NCBI GenBank assembly: GCA_947625415.1
Contig: CANQOG010000007.1
Location: 1 to 55,646 of the forward strand
Direction of reading: 5' to 3'
Source of the DNA: an uncultured Clostridia bacterium
GTDB taxonomy: Bacteria > Bacillota > Clostridia > TANB77 > CAG-508
DNA: 55,646 nucleotides
Position numbers and translations under genes: made by a program
In this document: one piece after another, positions 36,140-43,619 of the stretch
Numbering within the stretch: the first letter of the stretch is position 1
Layout of the letters: every line of letters begins with the position of its first letter
Notes under the pieces: model-generated
The model's database searches: none
What the model was told of the DNA's origin: nothing
The model's input: only the letters and a program-made list of their open reading frames with translations

Positions 36140-37209
36140 ATGAATTCTAAAATTAAAAGTTTAAGAAATCAGATGTTTGCTAAAGGAATAAATGGAATGA
36201 TTATTTCAAATCCTGTAAATATTAGATATTTGACAGGGTTAACAGCTGAGCGGAACTCTTCTTTTAACTCCAAAAGAGAATATTTTTATTACAGATTCAA
36301 GATATATTGAATCTGTTAATTCTTATTTAACAATTGGTCAAGAGATAGCAGTTGCTGATATAAGAGATTTAAGCAATATTGATTATGAGTCATATTTTAA
36401 TAATTGTGAAAATGTTGGATTTGAAGAAGGATATGTTACTTATGAAAAATATAAGAAATATCTTATTACATATAGAATTAATAATTTAGTTGAAACAGAA
36501 GGGTTAATTGAGCTTAATAGAATTGTTAAAGATGAGGAGGAGATTGATAATTGTAAAAAGGCTTGTTTAATTACTGACAATGCTTTTGAACATATTAAAG
36601 AATTTATTAGACCTCGGGCAAACAGAAAAAGAAATTGCACTTGAATTAGAAAGATATATGAAAATGAATGGAGCAGAAGATTTAGCGTTTGAAACAGTAG
36701 TTGCTTCTGGACCAAATTCTTCAATGCCACATGCTACTTTAACTGATAGAAAAATTGAGTCAAAAGATATTATACAGTTTGACTTCGGTTGTAAAGTTAA
36801 TGGTTATTGTTCAGATTTTTCAAGAGTTTTGTTTATTGGTGAAATTACAGATGAACAAAAAAGAGTTTATGATTTTGTTTTAAAAGAACAAGAATATATC
36901 ATAAGTAATTTAAAAGATGGGCTAAATATAAAGGAAGTATTAAAACAAGTTGAAGATTATTATTCTAAAGAAAACTATGATTTATTGCATTCTTTTGGGC
37001 ATAATTTAGGCTTAGATATTCACGAAGAGCCAGTTTTATCTTCACGTTATGAGACAAAAATTAAGAAAAATATGCTTTTGACTGTTGAGCCTGGAGTTTA
37101 TTTTCCGGGAAAATTTGGAATTAGAATTGAAGATACTATTTTAATTAATAAAGATAATTCAAATTGCTTAACAAAATCAGGAAAAGCAGTTTGTGTAATT
37201 AAATCTTAA
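36140..37209 (+). CDS. Xaa-Pro aminopeptidase, two CGG shift sites
   Basis: Read through CGG at 36251 and 36615 the gene encodes a 355-residue M24B peptidase, the usual Firmicute length. The N-terminal creatinase-like domain includes NIRYLTGLTAEGTLLLTPKENIFITDSRY. The catalytic domain begins near residue 155 (FIRPGQTEKEIALELE). Metal ligands lie in QFDFGCKVNGYCSDFSR, HSFGHNLGLDIHE, VEPGVYFPGKFGIRIED. The enzyme removes N-terminal residues before proline. The order pepP-efp is common in Firmicutes. A GGAGG box precedes ATG 36140, two bases after the previous stop. Confidence 0.94.
36251..36253 (+). other. CGG +1 frameshift site in PepP N-domain
   Basis: Context GAG-CGG-AAC. Skipping the C gives LTAEGTLLLTPKENIFITD, the usual strand in this family. 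Confidence 0.95.
36615..36617 (+). other. CGG +1 frameshift site at the PepP catalytic-domain entry
   Basis: Context CCT-CGG-GCA, giving RPGQTEKEIALELE. This is the only site with CGGG. The family motif is RPG-TE-E. Confidence 0.96.
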
Positions 37210-37250
37210 CAAAGGAAAAATTGAAAGAAACTGAAATTTCCTAAAAAAGG

Positions 37251-37279
37251 TTGATTTTTATGCAAAAATATGGTATTAT
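37251..37279 (+). promoter_or_regulatory. Promoter of efp
   Basis: TTGATT (37251-37256), 17-base spacer, TATTAT (37274-37279). It gives efp a start of its own separate from pepP. Confidence 0.7.
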
Positions 37280-37336
37280 AAACAAGTATAAATTAATAAA
37301 TAGAGAATAAAATTTATAGAAAAGGGGTAAAATATT

Positions 37337-37903
37337 ATGGCAGATGTATATATGGCCGGAGATTTGAGAAATGGAACAACATTTGAAATGGATAACAATG
37401 TATTTAGAGTTGTTGAGTTCCAACATGTTAAACCAGGAAAAGGAGCAGCATTTGTTAGAGTAAAAATGAAAAATGTAATTACAGGAGCAGTTATTGAGAG
37501 AACTTTCAATCCTTCTGAAAAATTACAAGGTGCTGAAATTGAAAAGAAAGATATGCAATATCTTTATAATGATGGAAATTTATATTATTTTATGGATAAT
37601 AATACATATGACCAAATTCCATTAAATGAAAGTCAAATTGGTGATGCTTTAAAATATATTAAAGAAAATATGAATGTTACAATGCTTTCATTTAAAGGAA
37701 ATGTATTTGCTGTTGAGCCACCAATGTTTGTAGAATTAGAAGTAACTTATACAGAACCTGGATTTAGTGGAAATACTACAACAACTTCTGGAAAACCAGC
37801 AACATTAGAAAATGGATTAGAAATATCTGTACCATTATTCGTAGAAATAGGAGATAAAATCAGAATAGATACAAGAACTGGTCAATATATGGAAAGAATT
37901 TAA
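37337..37903 (+). CDS. efp: Translation elongation factor P
   Basis: This 188-residue protein is EF-P over its full length. Domain I has [20 protein letters not shown] and the loop [12 protein letters not shown], whose Lys35 in PGKG is the position that is modified in many bacteria. Domains II and III include [14 protein letters not shown] and the C-terminal [21 protein letters not shown] helps ribosomes form bonds at proline stretches, which matters for products such as the Pro-rich SH3 protein at 42575. The frame is intact with no CGG. An AAAGGGG box precedes the start. Confidence 0.97.
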   Translation: MADVYMAGDLRNGTTFEMDNNVFRVVEFQHVKPGKGAAFVRVKMKNVITGAVIERTFNPSEKLQGAEIEKKDMQYLYNDGNLYYFMDNNTYDQIPLNESQIGDALKYIKENMNVTMLSFKGNVFAVEPPMFVELEVTYTEPGFSGNTTTTSGKPATLENGLEISVPLFVEIGDKIRIDTRTGQYMERI

Positions 37904-37974
37904 AATGTATTATAAAATTTCGTGAAATTTTTGCGAAGCAAAAGTTGCTCGAATTTTTATGAGGAGGTCTTTTA

Positions 37975-38340
37975 TTGATTAGTAAAAAGTATAATGATAT
38001 TCTAAACAAACTCGAAAAAAATATGGATAGCAAGAAAGATTTTAATTTAGCTAAGTCTGCTTTATCAGATTTAGCTATTTGCTATATTGATGAAGTAACA
38101 AGACTTACAGATAATTATAATTTTAAAGTTTGTTCATTTGAATCAAGACTTGTTGATTTGGAGAAAAAGCTTTTAGAAGATAGTGAATTGACAGAAGTTA
38201 CTTTAAGTGAAAAGATTTCTTGTCCTTATTGCAATTATGAGTTTGAAGTAGAATATGATAATGAAAATCATGAAACAGTTTGCCCAAAATGCAATAACCT
38301 AATTGAGCTAGATTGGGGCGAATTTGAAGATGATATGTAA
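37975..38340 (+). CDS. Small protein with C-terminal zinc ribbon (CD1247-type)
   Basis: The 121-residue protein has an N-terminal helical part (about 1-75) with KYNDILNKLEKNM and LVDLEKKLLED, and a zinc ribbon in the last 45 residues (CPYCNYEFEVEYD then CPKCNNLIELDW). The pattern resembles the CD1247 N-terminal-domain family often found next to efp. It may bind a nucleic acid or a protein partner; no enzyme motif is visible. AGGAGG precedes a TTG start. Its transcript is probably ended by the hairpin at 38364, which lies inside the convergent gene. Confidence 0.75.
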   Translation: MISKKYNDILNKLEKNMDSKKDFNLAKSALSDLAICYIDEVTRLTDNYNFKVCSFESRLVDLEKKLLEDSELTEVTLSEKISCPYCNYEFEVEYDNENHETVCPKCNNLIELDWGEFEDDM

Positions 38341-38342
38341 TC

Positions 38343-38932
38343 TTATAGAAAATCTAAAGGATTGACGGCTATGCCGTCTTTTTTTATTGTAATATGAAGA
38401 TGTGGACCTGTTAAAGAGCCATTTGTCTTTTTTCCAGTTTTAGAGTCAAAATATTTTGTGTTTTCTTCGGAATCAATATACATTGGTCCTACAGTTCCAA
38501 TTTTTTCTCCTTGTAAAATTTTTTGATTTTTTCTTACGATAAATTTTGGAGAAAGATGCCCATAAAGAAATTGGAAATTTCCATTTTCGATTATTATGGT
38601 ATATCCGGTCAGCACCATAAAATCCAGTAAATATAACTTTTCCGAGATGATATAGAATAGATATTTGTTCCAGTAGGCGCTGGAATATCAATTCCTGAGT
38701 GATATGTTGAAGCACCAGAACTTGGGGCATCTCTTTTTCCAAAAAATGATGAAATAGAGTAATAGCCGAAAACTGGCCAAGAAAAAGTTGAATTTTTATT
38801 GTAATGAAAAGTAGAATTGGAAAATTCTTTTTGGTCTTCAAAGTTGTCAAAGCCTTGAGCAATGGAATAATTACTAATAAAAGTTAATATAATGATTAAA
38901 ATAAAGTATAGAAAAATGATTCTGCTGTTCAT
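38343..38932 (-). CDS. M23 (LytM-type) peptidase, minus strand, two CGG shift sites
   Basis: In the minus sense the gene has two in-frame CGG codons (plus-strand CCG at 38642 and 38605). Skipping each C gives a 195-residue secreted M23 peptidase. It has a signal or anchor segment (IIFLYFILIIILTF) and FSWPVFGYYSISSFFGKRDAP. The first metal ligand lies in YHSGIDIPAPTG. The restored SGKVIFTGFYGADGYTIIIENGNFQFLYGHLS is shown here as VIFTGFYGADGY and LYGHLS, and GPHLHITI ends the site. The enzyme cuts peptidoglycan cross-bridges, perhaps in sporulation. It is the only minus-strand gene with CGG in frame. Confidence 0.92.
38364..38385 (+). terminator. Terminator for the plus-strand operon inside the convergent gene
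   Basis: GACGGC, loop TAT, GCCGTC and seven Ts. It lies within the last codons of the minus-strand M23 gene, encoding its KKDGIAV end, so the two uses overlap. Confidence 0.8.
38605..38607 (-). other. CGG +1 frameshift site (minus strand), GADGY
   Basis: Context in the coding sense GAC-CGG-ATA. Skipping the C restores YGADGYTIIIE of the M23 domain. Confidence 0.94.
38642..38644 (-). other. CGG +1 frameshift site (minus strand), SSGKV
   Basis: Context in the coding sense TCT-CGG-AAA. Skipping the C restores SISSGKVIFTG. On the plus strand the extra base reads as G after CC, so the rule follows the coding strand. Confidence 0.94.
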
Positions 38933-38972
38933 AAAACACTTCCTTTCAAAAAATAAAAATGAAAAAAATTAT

Positions 38973-39034
38973 TTATTATAAAAAAAAATAAAAGCAGACA
39001 TCTGCTTTTTAAGTGGCAGGGGTGGAAGGAATCG
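38973..39034. repeat. Direct repeat copy 1: tRNA-Trp 3' end plus downstream region
   Basis: About 60 bases match 39148-39207 apart from two extra As in an A-run. The repeat covers the last 21 bases of the tRNA gene with CCA, and the hairpin AAAAGCAGA..TCTGCTTTT behind it. It looks like a duplicated tRNA-end attachment site or a partial tandem duplication. Confidence 0.85.
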
Positions 39035-39147
39035 CCAGAGGCCGCGTCGTAAAAAAGGTCATTTAGACCTTTTTTGTTTAATTTCGTCGATTGCTGTTGC
39101 AATCGTCCAAATTAAACCACTCCTTTTCGATTCCTCCCACTTTATTT
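39035..39147. other. Structured 113-base segment between the tRNA-end repeats
   Basis: The segment holds two perfect hairpins. AAAAAAGGTC/GACCTTTTTT (39051-39075) is terminator-like on both strands. CGATTGC/GCAATCG lies inside an outer TTTAATTT/AAATTAAA stem (39077-39116). The segment's end, CGATTCCTCCCAC (39128-39140), is a near inverted copy of GTGGAAGGAATCG at 39022-39034. It could be a small structured RNA or the scar of an excised element. It does not fold as a complete tRNA. Confidence 0.5.
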
Positions 39148-39207
39148 TTATTATAAAAAAATAAAAGCAGACATCTGCTTTTTAAGTGGCAGGGGTGGAA
39201 GGAATCG
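39148..39207. repeat. Direct repeat copy 2, overlapping tRNA-Trp
   Basis: The intact partner of 38973-39034; here the tRNA continues to its full length. Confidence 0.85.
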
Positions 39208-39261
39208 AACCCTCATCAAAAGTTTTGGAGACTTCTATCTTAACCGTTGGACGACACCCCT
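39187..39261 (-). tRNA. tRNA-Trp (anticodon CCA)
   Basis: On the minus strand this folds as a complete 75-base tRNA with encoded CCA. The acceptor AGGGGTG pairs with CACCCCT, the D arm is GTC/GAT, and the anticodon stem GAAGT/ACTTT holds the loop CTCCAAA with anticodon CCA. The T arm GAGGG/CCTTC has loop TTCGATT. The discriminator is G. The anticodon loop has the normal seven bases, so this is not the quadruplet decoder predicted for CGGN. A partial copy of its 3' end lies downstream at 39013-39034. Confidence 0.93.
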
Positions 39262-39449
39262 ATAAATTTTACATTGAAATATTACTTTAATATTATACAT
39301 TCTTTTTATAAAATATGCAAGCAAAATTTAAAAATATTTTAAAATCTAATTTTTATAAAAATTTCTTTAATAACCGTTGAAAAAAATTCTTATTAATGAT
39401 ATGATTTTTAAGTAAAGATTTATAAAATTTCTTTAAAGGTGAAAAATTA

Positions 39450-39650
39450 ATGAATGATAGTGTTGATTTATCTGTGGCATTAGATATGCTTAACAGGAGA
39501 ATTACAGAACTTAATATAAAAATAGTTAATGGTGATACTTCAGAAGAAACAAAAAAGAAACTTAACCAAATTTTAAAATTAAAGCAAGAAATTTTTGGAG
39601 GAAATGTGCTGTTAATAAAAGAAATTATTAATGGCAAGTTAGATGTATGA
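39450..39650 (+). CDS. Small helical protein, likely antitoxin partner
   Basis: The 66-residue protein is probably two helices (VDLSVALDMLNRRITELNIKI, then KKLNQILKLKQEIFGG). Its last codons overlap the start of the next gene (ATGA at 39647). Small helical proteins translated just before a zeta-type kinase usually act as antitoxins. I do not recognise its family by sequence, so the role is inferred from order, size and coupling. The start follows AAAGGTGAA. Confidence 0.6.
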   Translation: MNDSVDLSVALDMLNRRITELNIKIVNGDTSEETKKKLNQILKLKQEIFGGNVLLIKEIINGKLDV

Positions 39651-40705
39651 ACGATTTAAAAGATAAGATAAAGGCTATAATTGAATTAGAAACTAAATTA
39701 GGGCATTTTTCTGTTTTAGATACTAAAGAGAGTCCTGTATTAATTCAGCAAATTCTTTCTAACTATGAAGAAGAGGGATGTATAAAAAGACAAGATTCTG
39801 ATTTGCCACAAGAAAAGAAAAATGGTGAACTTATATTTGTTGGTGCGCCTACTGGAGCTGGAAAAGATTATCTTGTTGCAAAAATAAGTTCCCAAAATCG
39901 AGAGAAAAGATATGTTGAACTTAATATGGATATTTTTAGACATTATTTTCCAATATTTATGGATACTATTGGAGAAATATCTGATAAAACTTTTGCTATA
40001 AAAACAAATGAATTTGCTTATGAATTATATGCTACAATTCAAGAAGTAATACTTCAAGAATTTCCTGGAACAAATATAATTATAACTGGAACTTTAAGGG
40101 AAACAGACTGGATTGAGAACGTATTTAAGAGGTTTAAAAGTGATGAGAAAACTAATTATACAATAAAGCTTGTAGGTCTTGCTGTTCCAAAAAATGAAAG
40201 CGCTATTTCTGTAATTTATAGATATTTAGCAATAATAAATACTCAAGATGAATGGCTTAGAAACTTTCCTGGAAGCGCTAGATATACAACTATGGAATAT
40301 CATGATGAAACATTTGAAAAATTTCCAGAAAACTTTGAATATTTTGAAAATATATTTAGAGAAGAACCTGGAAGATTAATTGATAGTATAGATGTTTATA
40401 CTAGAAGTAAAAATATTAAAGATTCTGCAGACAAGTCTAGATTATATTCATCAGAAGATAGAAGTGATGAAAGAAAAGCTATAGATGTTATTACAGAATT
40501 AAGAAATAGAGAATATAAAATAAGTTATGATAATTTTTCTATAATTGCTGAAAGAATTTTAGCAAATAAAGATTATTTAAAATCACAAGGAACATTAAAA
40601 GATGTAATTAGAAGTTTGGCAGTTCTTCTAAATTATCCTGATATCGTAAAAAGATTAGATAAAATTATAATTAGTGACGATGAACCAGATTTAGGAAAAA
40701 ACTAA
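39647..40705 (+). CDS. Zeta-toxin-like P-loop kinase
   Basis: This 352-residue protein has a Walker A loop FVGAPTGAGKDYLV near residue 67, the substrate-loop acid pair NMDIFRHYFP near 95, and an IIITGTLRETDW strand near residue 144 with the base-like residues of zeta/PezT kinases. Zeta toxins phosphorylate UDP-GlcNAc and block wall synthesis. The C-terminal third extends beyond the usual fold. The coupled small gene before it is the likely antitoxin. The P-loop form APTGAGK is unusual for the family, which tends to have QPGSGK. Confidence 0.75.
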   Translation: MNDLKDKIKAIIELETKLGHFSVLDTKESPVLIQQILSNYEEEGCIKRQDSDLPQEKKNGELIFVGAPTGAGKDYLVAKISSQNREKRYVELNMDIFRHYFPIFMDTIGEISDKTFAIKTNEFAYELYATIQEVILQEFPGTNIIITGTLRETDWIENVFKRFKSDEKTNYTIKLVGLAVPKNESAISVIYRYLAIINTQDEWLRNFPGSARYTTMEYHDETFEKFPENFEYFENIFREEPGRLIDSIDVYTRSKNIKDSADKSRLYSSEDRSDERKAIDVITELRNREYKISYDNFSIIAERILANKDYLKSQGTLKDVIRSLAVLLNYPDIVKRLDKIIISDDEPDLGKN

Positions 40706-40727
40706 AATAATTTGTTTATAAAAAATA

Positions 40728-40765
40728 TTGAAATTCGCCTGAAAAAATTATATAATACAGGCGAA
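40728..40765 (+). promoter_or_regulatory. aspS promoter overlapped by an 8-bp palindrome
   Basis: TTGAAA (40728-40733), 17-base spacer, TATAAT (40751-40756). TTCGCCTG (40734-40741) and CAGGCGAA (40758-40765) flank the -10 box as a perfect inverted repeat. They could be an operator that hides the promoter, or form a hairpin in a readthrough RNA. Confidence 0.7.
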
Positions 40766-40797
40766 ATTATTTTATAAGTTGAAAGGATTTGAAATTT

Positions 40798-42555
40798 ATG
40801 GCAAATAAATATAGAACACACAATTGTAATGAATTAAGAAAAGAAAATATAGGGGAAGAAGTTCGTTTAGCTGGATTTGTTCAAAAAATAAGAAATCTTG
40901 GAAAAATGCTTTTTATAGATTTAAGAGATGAAAATGGAATTACTCAAATTGTTGTAAATGATAATTTATTAGACCAAACTAAAGATATTACAACAGAGTG
41001 TACTCTTGCTGTTAGTGGTAAAGTTGTTGAAAGAAGTAGCAAAAATGCTAATATTGCTACAGGAGATATTGAAGTTGTTGCTAGTAAATTAACTGTTTTA
41101 GGAAAATGCAGGAATAGTTTACCATTTGAGATAAATGTTCCAGACCAAAATGTAAGAGAAGATTTAAAATTAGAATATAGATTTTTAGATTTAAGAAATG
41201 AAAGAATACATAATAATATTTTAAAGCGTTCTAAAATTTTAAAAGATTTTAGAGATGAGATGAATAATTTAGGATTTTGCGAAATTCAAACTCCAATACT
41301 TGCAAATTCATCACCTGAAGGAGCTAGAGACTTTTTAGTTCCTAGTAGATTACATCCAGGCGAGTTTTATGCTCTTCCTCAAGCTCCACAGCAATTTAAG
41401 CAATTACTAATGGTTTCAGGGTTTGAAAAGTATTATCAAATTGCTCCATGTTTCAGAGATGAAGACCCAAGAGCTGATAGAAGCCCAGGAGAATTTTATC
41501 AATTAGATTTTGAAATGAGTTTTGTTGAGCAAGAGGACGTTTTTAAAGTTGTAGAGCAAGTTGTTCCAAATGTTTTTGAAAAAAATACAGAGGGGTGGAA
41601 AGTAGATAAAGGGCCATTTATTAGAATTCCATATAGAGAAGCAATGGAGAAATATGGAATAGATAAGCCAGATTTAAGAAATCCTTTGATTATTCAAGAT
41701 GTTACAGATATATTTGAGGGAACAGAATTTAAAGCTTTTAGCGGAAAAGTTGTTAAGGCTATTATTACAAATAATATGGAAGAAAAGCCAAGAAAGTTTT
41801 TTGATAATATGTCTGAATATGCTATTTCAGAGCTTGGAGCAAAGGGACTAGCTTGGGTTAAATTTGATGAAACTATGACTCCTACAGGAGGAATTAGTAA
41901 ATTTATTGATGAAGATAGATGCAAAAAATTAGTTGAAAGATTAGAAGCTAAAAAAGATTCTGCAATATTCTTTATTGCTGATGAAAAATTGGAAATTGCT
42001 CAAAAGATAGCTGGTGGAGTTAGAATTAAATTAGGTCAAGAATTAGACTTATTAGAAAAGAATGTTTATAGATTTTGCTGGATAGTTGATTTTCCAATGT
42101 ATGAATTATCTGATGAAGGAACTATTGATTTTAATCATAACCCATTTTCAATGCCACAAGGTGGAATGGAAGCTTTAGAAAATAAAGAGCCGTTAGAAAT
42201 TCTTGCATATCAATATGATTTAGTTGGAAATGGATATGAATTAGCAAGTGGAGCTGTTAGAAATCATGATCAAGAAATAATGATTAAAGCATTTGAAATT
42301 GCTGGATATACAGAAGAAGATGTTAAAGTTAAATTTGGAGCCTTATTTAAAGCTTTTAGTTATGGAACACCACCACATGCTGGTTGCGCACCTGGAATTG
42401 ATAGAATGATTATGCTTATGGAACATGAAGATAATATTCGTGATGTTATTGCTTTTCCTAAGAATAAGAAAGCGAGAGATGTTATGATGAATGCTCCTTC
42501 TAAAGTATTTGATAAGCAGTTAGAAGAAGTTCATATAAAAGTTGTAGAAGAATAG
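40798..42555 (+). CDS. aspS: Aspartyl-tRNA synthetase
   Basis: The 585-residue class II synthetase charges tRNA-Asp in the cytoplasm. It begins with the OB-fold anticodon domain (EVRLAGFVQKIRNLGKMLFIDLRD). It then has motif 2 (CFRDEDPRADRSPGEFYQLDFE near residue 220, given here as CFRDEDPRADR), the GAD insertion, and motif 3 (GCAPGIDRMIMLM near residue 540). The length is that of bacterial AspRS. ATG 40798 is preferred to a TTG three codons earlier. The frame is intact over 1.7 kb without any CGG, which gives a useful control for the shift rule. Confidence 0.97.
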   Translation: MANKYRTHNCNELRKENIGEEVRLAGFVQKIRNLGKMLFIDLRDENGITQIVVNDNLLDQTKDITTECTLAVSGKVVERSSKNANIATGDIEVVASKLTVLGKCRNSLPFEINVPDQNVREDLKLEYRFLDLRNERIHNNILKRSKILKDFRDEMNNLGFCEIQTPILANSSPEGARDFLVPSRLHPGEFYALPQAPQQFKQLLMVSGFEKYYQIAPCFRDEDPRADRSPGEFYQLDFEMSFVEQEDVFKVVEQVVPNVFEKNTEGWKVDKGPFIRIPYREAMEKYGIDKPDLRNPLIIQDVTDIFEGTEFKAFSGKVVKAIITNNMEEKPRKFFDNMSEYAISELGAKGLAWVKFDETMTPTGGISKFIDEDRCKKLVERLEAKKDSAIFFIADEKLEIAQKIAGGVRIKLGQELDLLEKNVYRFCWIVDFPMYELSDEGTIDFNHNPFSMPQGGMEALENKEPLEILAYQYDLVGNGYELASGAVRNHDQEIMIKAFEIAGYTEEDVKVKFGALFKAFSYGTPPHAGCAPGIDRMIMLMEHEDNIRDVIAFPKNKKARDVMMNAPSKVFDKQLEEVHIKVVEE

Positions 42556-42574
42556 TTTTAAGGAGGACGTGGAA

Positions 42575-43579
42575 ATGGCAAAGAAGTTATTTAAAGTAAG
42601 TTTGATTTTAATTTTAGCTTTAAGTTTATTTTCAACTTCAAGTTTTGCAGTTGTGGGAACAGTTACTGGTAACAATGTTAGAATAAGAGAAAGAGCAGAC
42701 TCAAATTCTTTTGAAGTTTCACTTGCAACCAAAAACGAAAAAGTTGATGTTATTGGAGAAGAAGGAAATTGGTATAAAGTTAATTTTGAGAACGTAACAG
42801 GATATATCAGTAAAGATTATGTTGATACTGATTATAGTTCTGGAAGTTCTACATCATCTACACCTACTACAACGCCTGAACCAAATTTAACAACAGAGCC
42901 AGAGCAACCAAAAGATATAACACCAAGTACTGGAATTGAAGAGCCATCAAACAATACGATTGCAGGAACTAATGAGACAACTCCTGAACCAAATGAGCCA
43001 GTAAACAATACTGTAACTGAACCTGAAAATGAAGTAAATGATACTACTCCTACAGCGCCTATAGTTTCTAATTCAGAAGTAAAAGAAGAGCAAAAAGTAA
43101 CTTTTGAAAATGAAGTTGATTTAAAATATTTACCAAGCTTTACTTCACGAAGCTCTAGTAAAACAGTTAGTGGAACAATTTATACAGTTAAAGCTAGTTT
43201 AAATAACTGGGTAAAAGTAGAAAATGAAACAACAAGTGGATGGGTTTTGAAAATTAATATTAAAGAAGCTAATGAAGAAACAACTAAACCAACTACAACA
43301 GATATGGAGCAACCTGATAGTTCTCAGCCTTCATCAGAAGTAATGTCACCTGATAATTCTTCAGCTCCAACAGAAACACCATCACAGGATTCTGTTAAGA
43401 AAGGAACTGTTAATGTTGAATCAGCTAGAATTAGAAGAAGTCCAAATGGAGAAACTTTAGACTCAATAAAAGAAGGGGAAGAAGTTACAATTTTAGGTGA
43501 AGAAGATGGATGGTATCATATAAAAACAGAAGATTATGACAGTTGTTATATTGCAAAAAGGTTAATTACAGAAAAATAA
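42575..43579 (+). CDS. Secreted protein with three bacterial SH3 domains
   Basis: The roughly 334-residue protein has a signal peptide (KVSLILILALSLFSTSSFA) and three SH3b domains. SH3 1 spans about 25-75 (GNNVRIRERADSNSFEV and VTGYISKDYV), SH3 2 about 165-225, and SH3 3 about 278-333 (VESARIRRSPNGETL and DSCYIAKRLI). Pro/Thr/Glu/Asn-rich linkers join them. SH3b domains bind cell-wall peptides, so this is probably a wall-associated surface protein. Start 42575 is set by AGGAGG at 42563-42568; GTG 42569 would be too close. Confidence 0.85.
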   Translation: MAKKLFKVSLILILALSLFSTSSFAVVGTVTGNNVRIRERADSNSFEVSLATKNEKVDVIGEEGNWYKVNFENVTGYISKDYVDTDYSSGSSTSSTPTTTPEPNLTTEPEQPKDITPSTGIEEPSNNTIAGTNETTPEPNEPVNNTVTEPENEVNDTTPTAPIVSNSEVKEEQKVTFENEVDLKYLPSFTSRSSSKTVSGTIYTVKASLNNWVKVENETTSGWVLKINIKEANEETTKPTTTDMEQPDSSQPSSEVMSPDNSSAPTETPSQDSVKKGTVNVESARIRRSPNGETLDSIKEGEEVTILGEEDGWYHIKTEDYDSCYIAKRLITEK

Positions 43580-43619
43580 TTTGCGGGGGCTAATTACATT
43601 TTTAAAGAGGTGATTAGCA

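Noticed and set aside
39035..39147. A second tRNA, possibly the quadruplet glycine decoder
   Set aside because: The segment has tRNA-like bases only at its borders. No cloverleaf with acceptor, D, anticodon and T arms can be drawn, and no NCCG loop is seen.
39187..39261. tRNA-Trp as an expanded-loop suppressor
   Set aside because: Its anticodon loop CTCCAAA has seven bases with a plain CCA anticodon, so it reads UGG.
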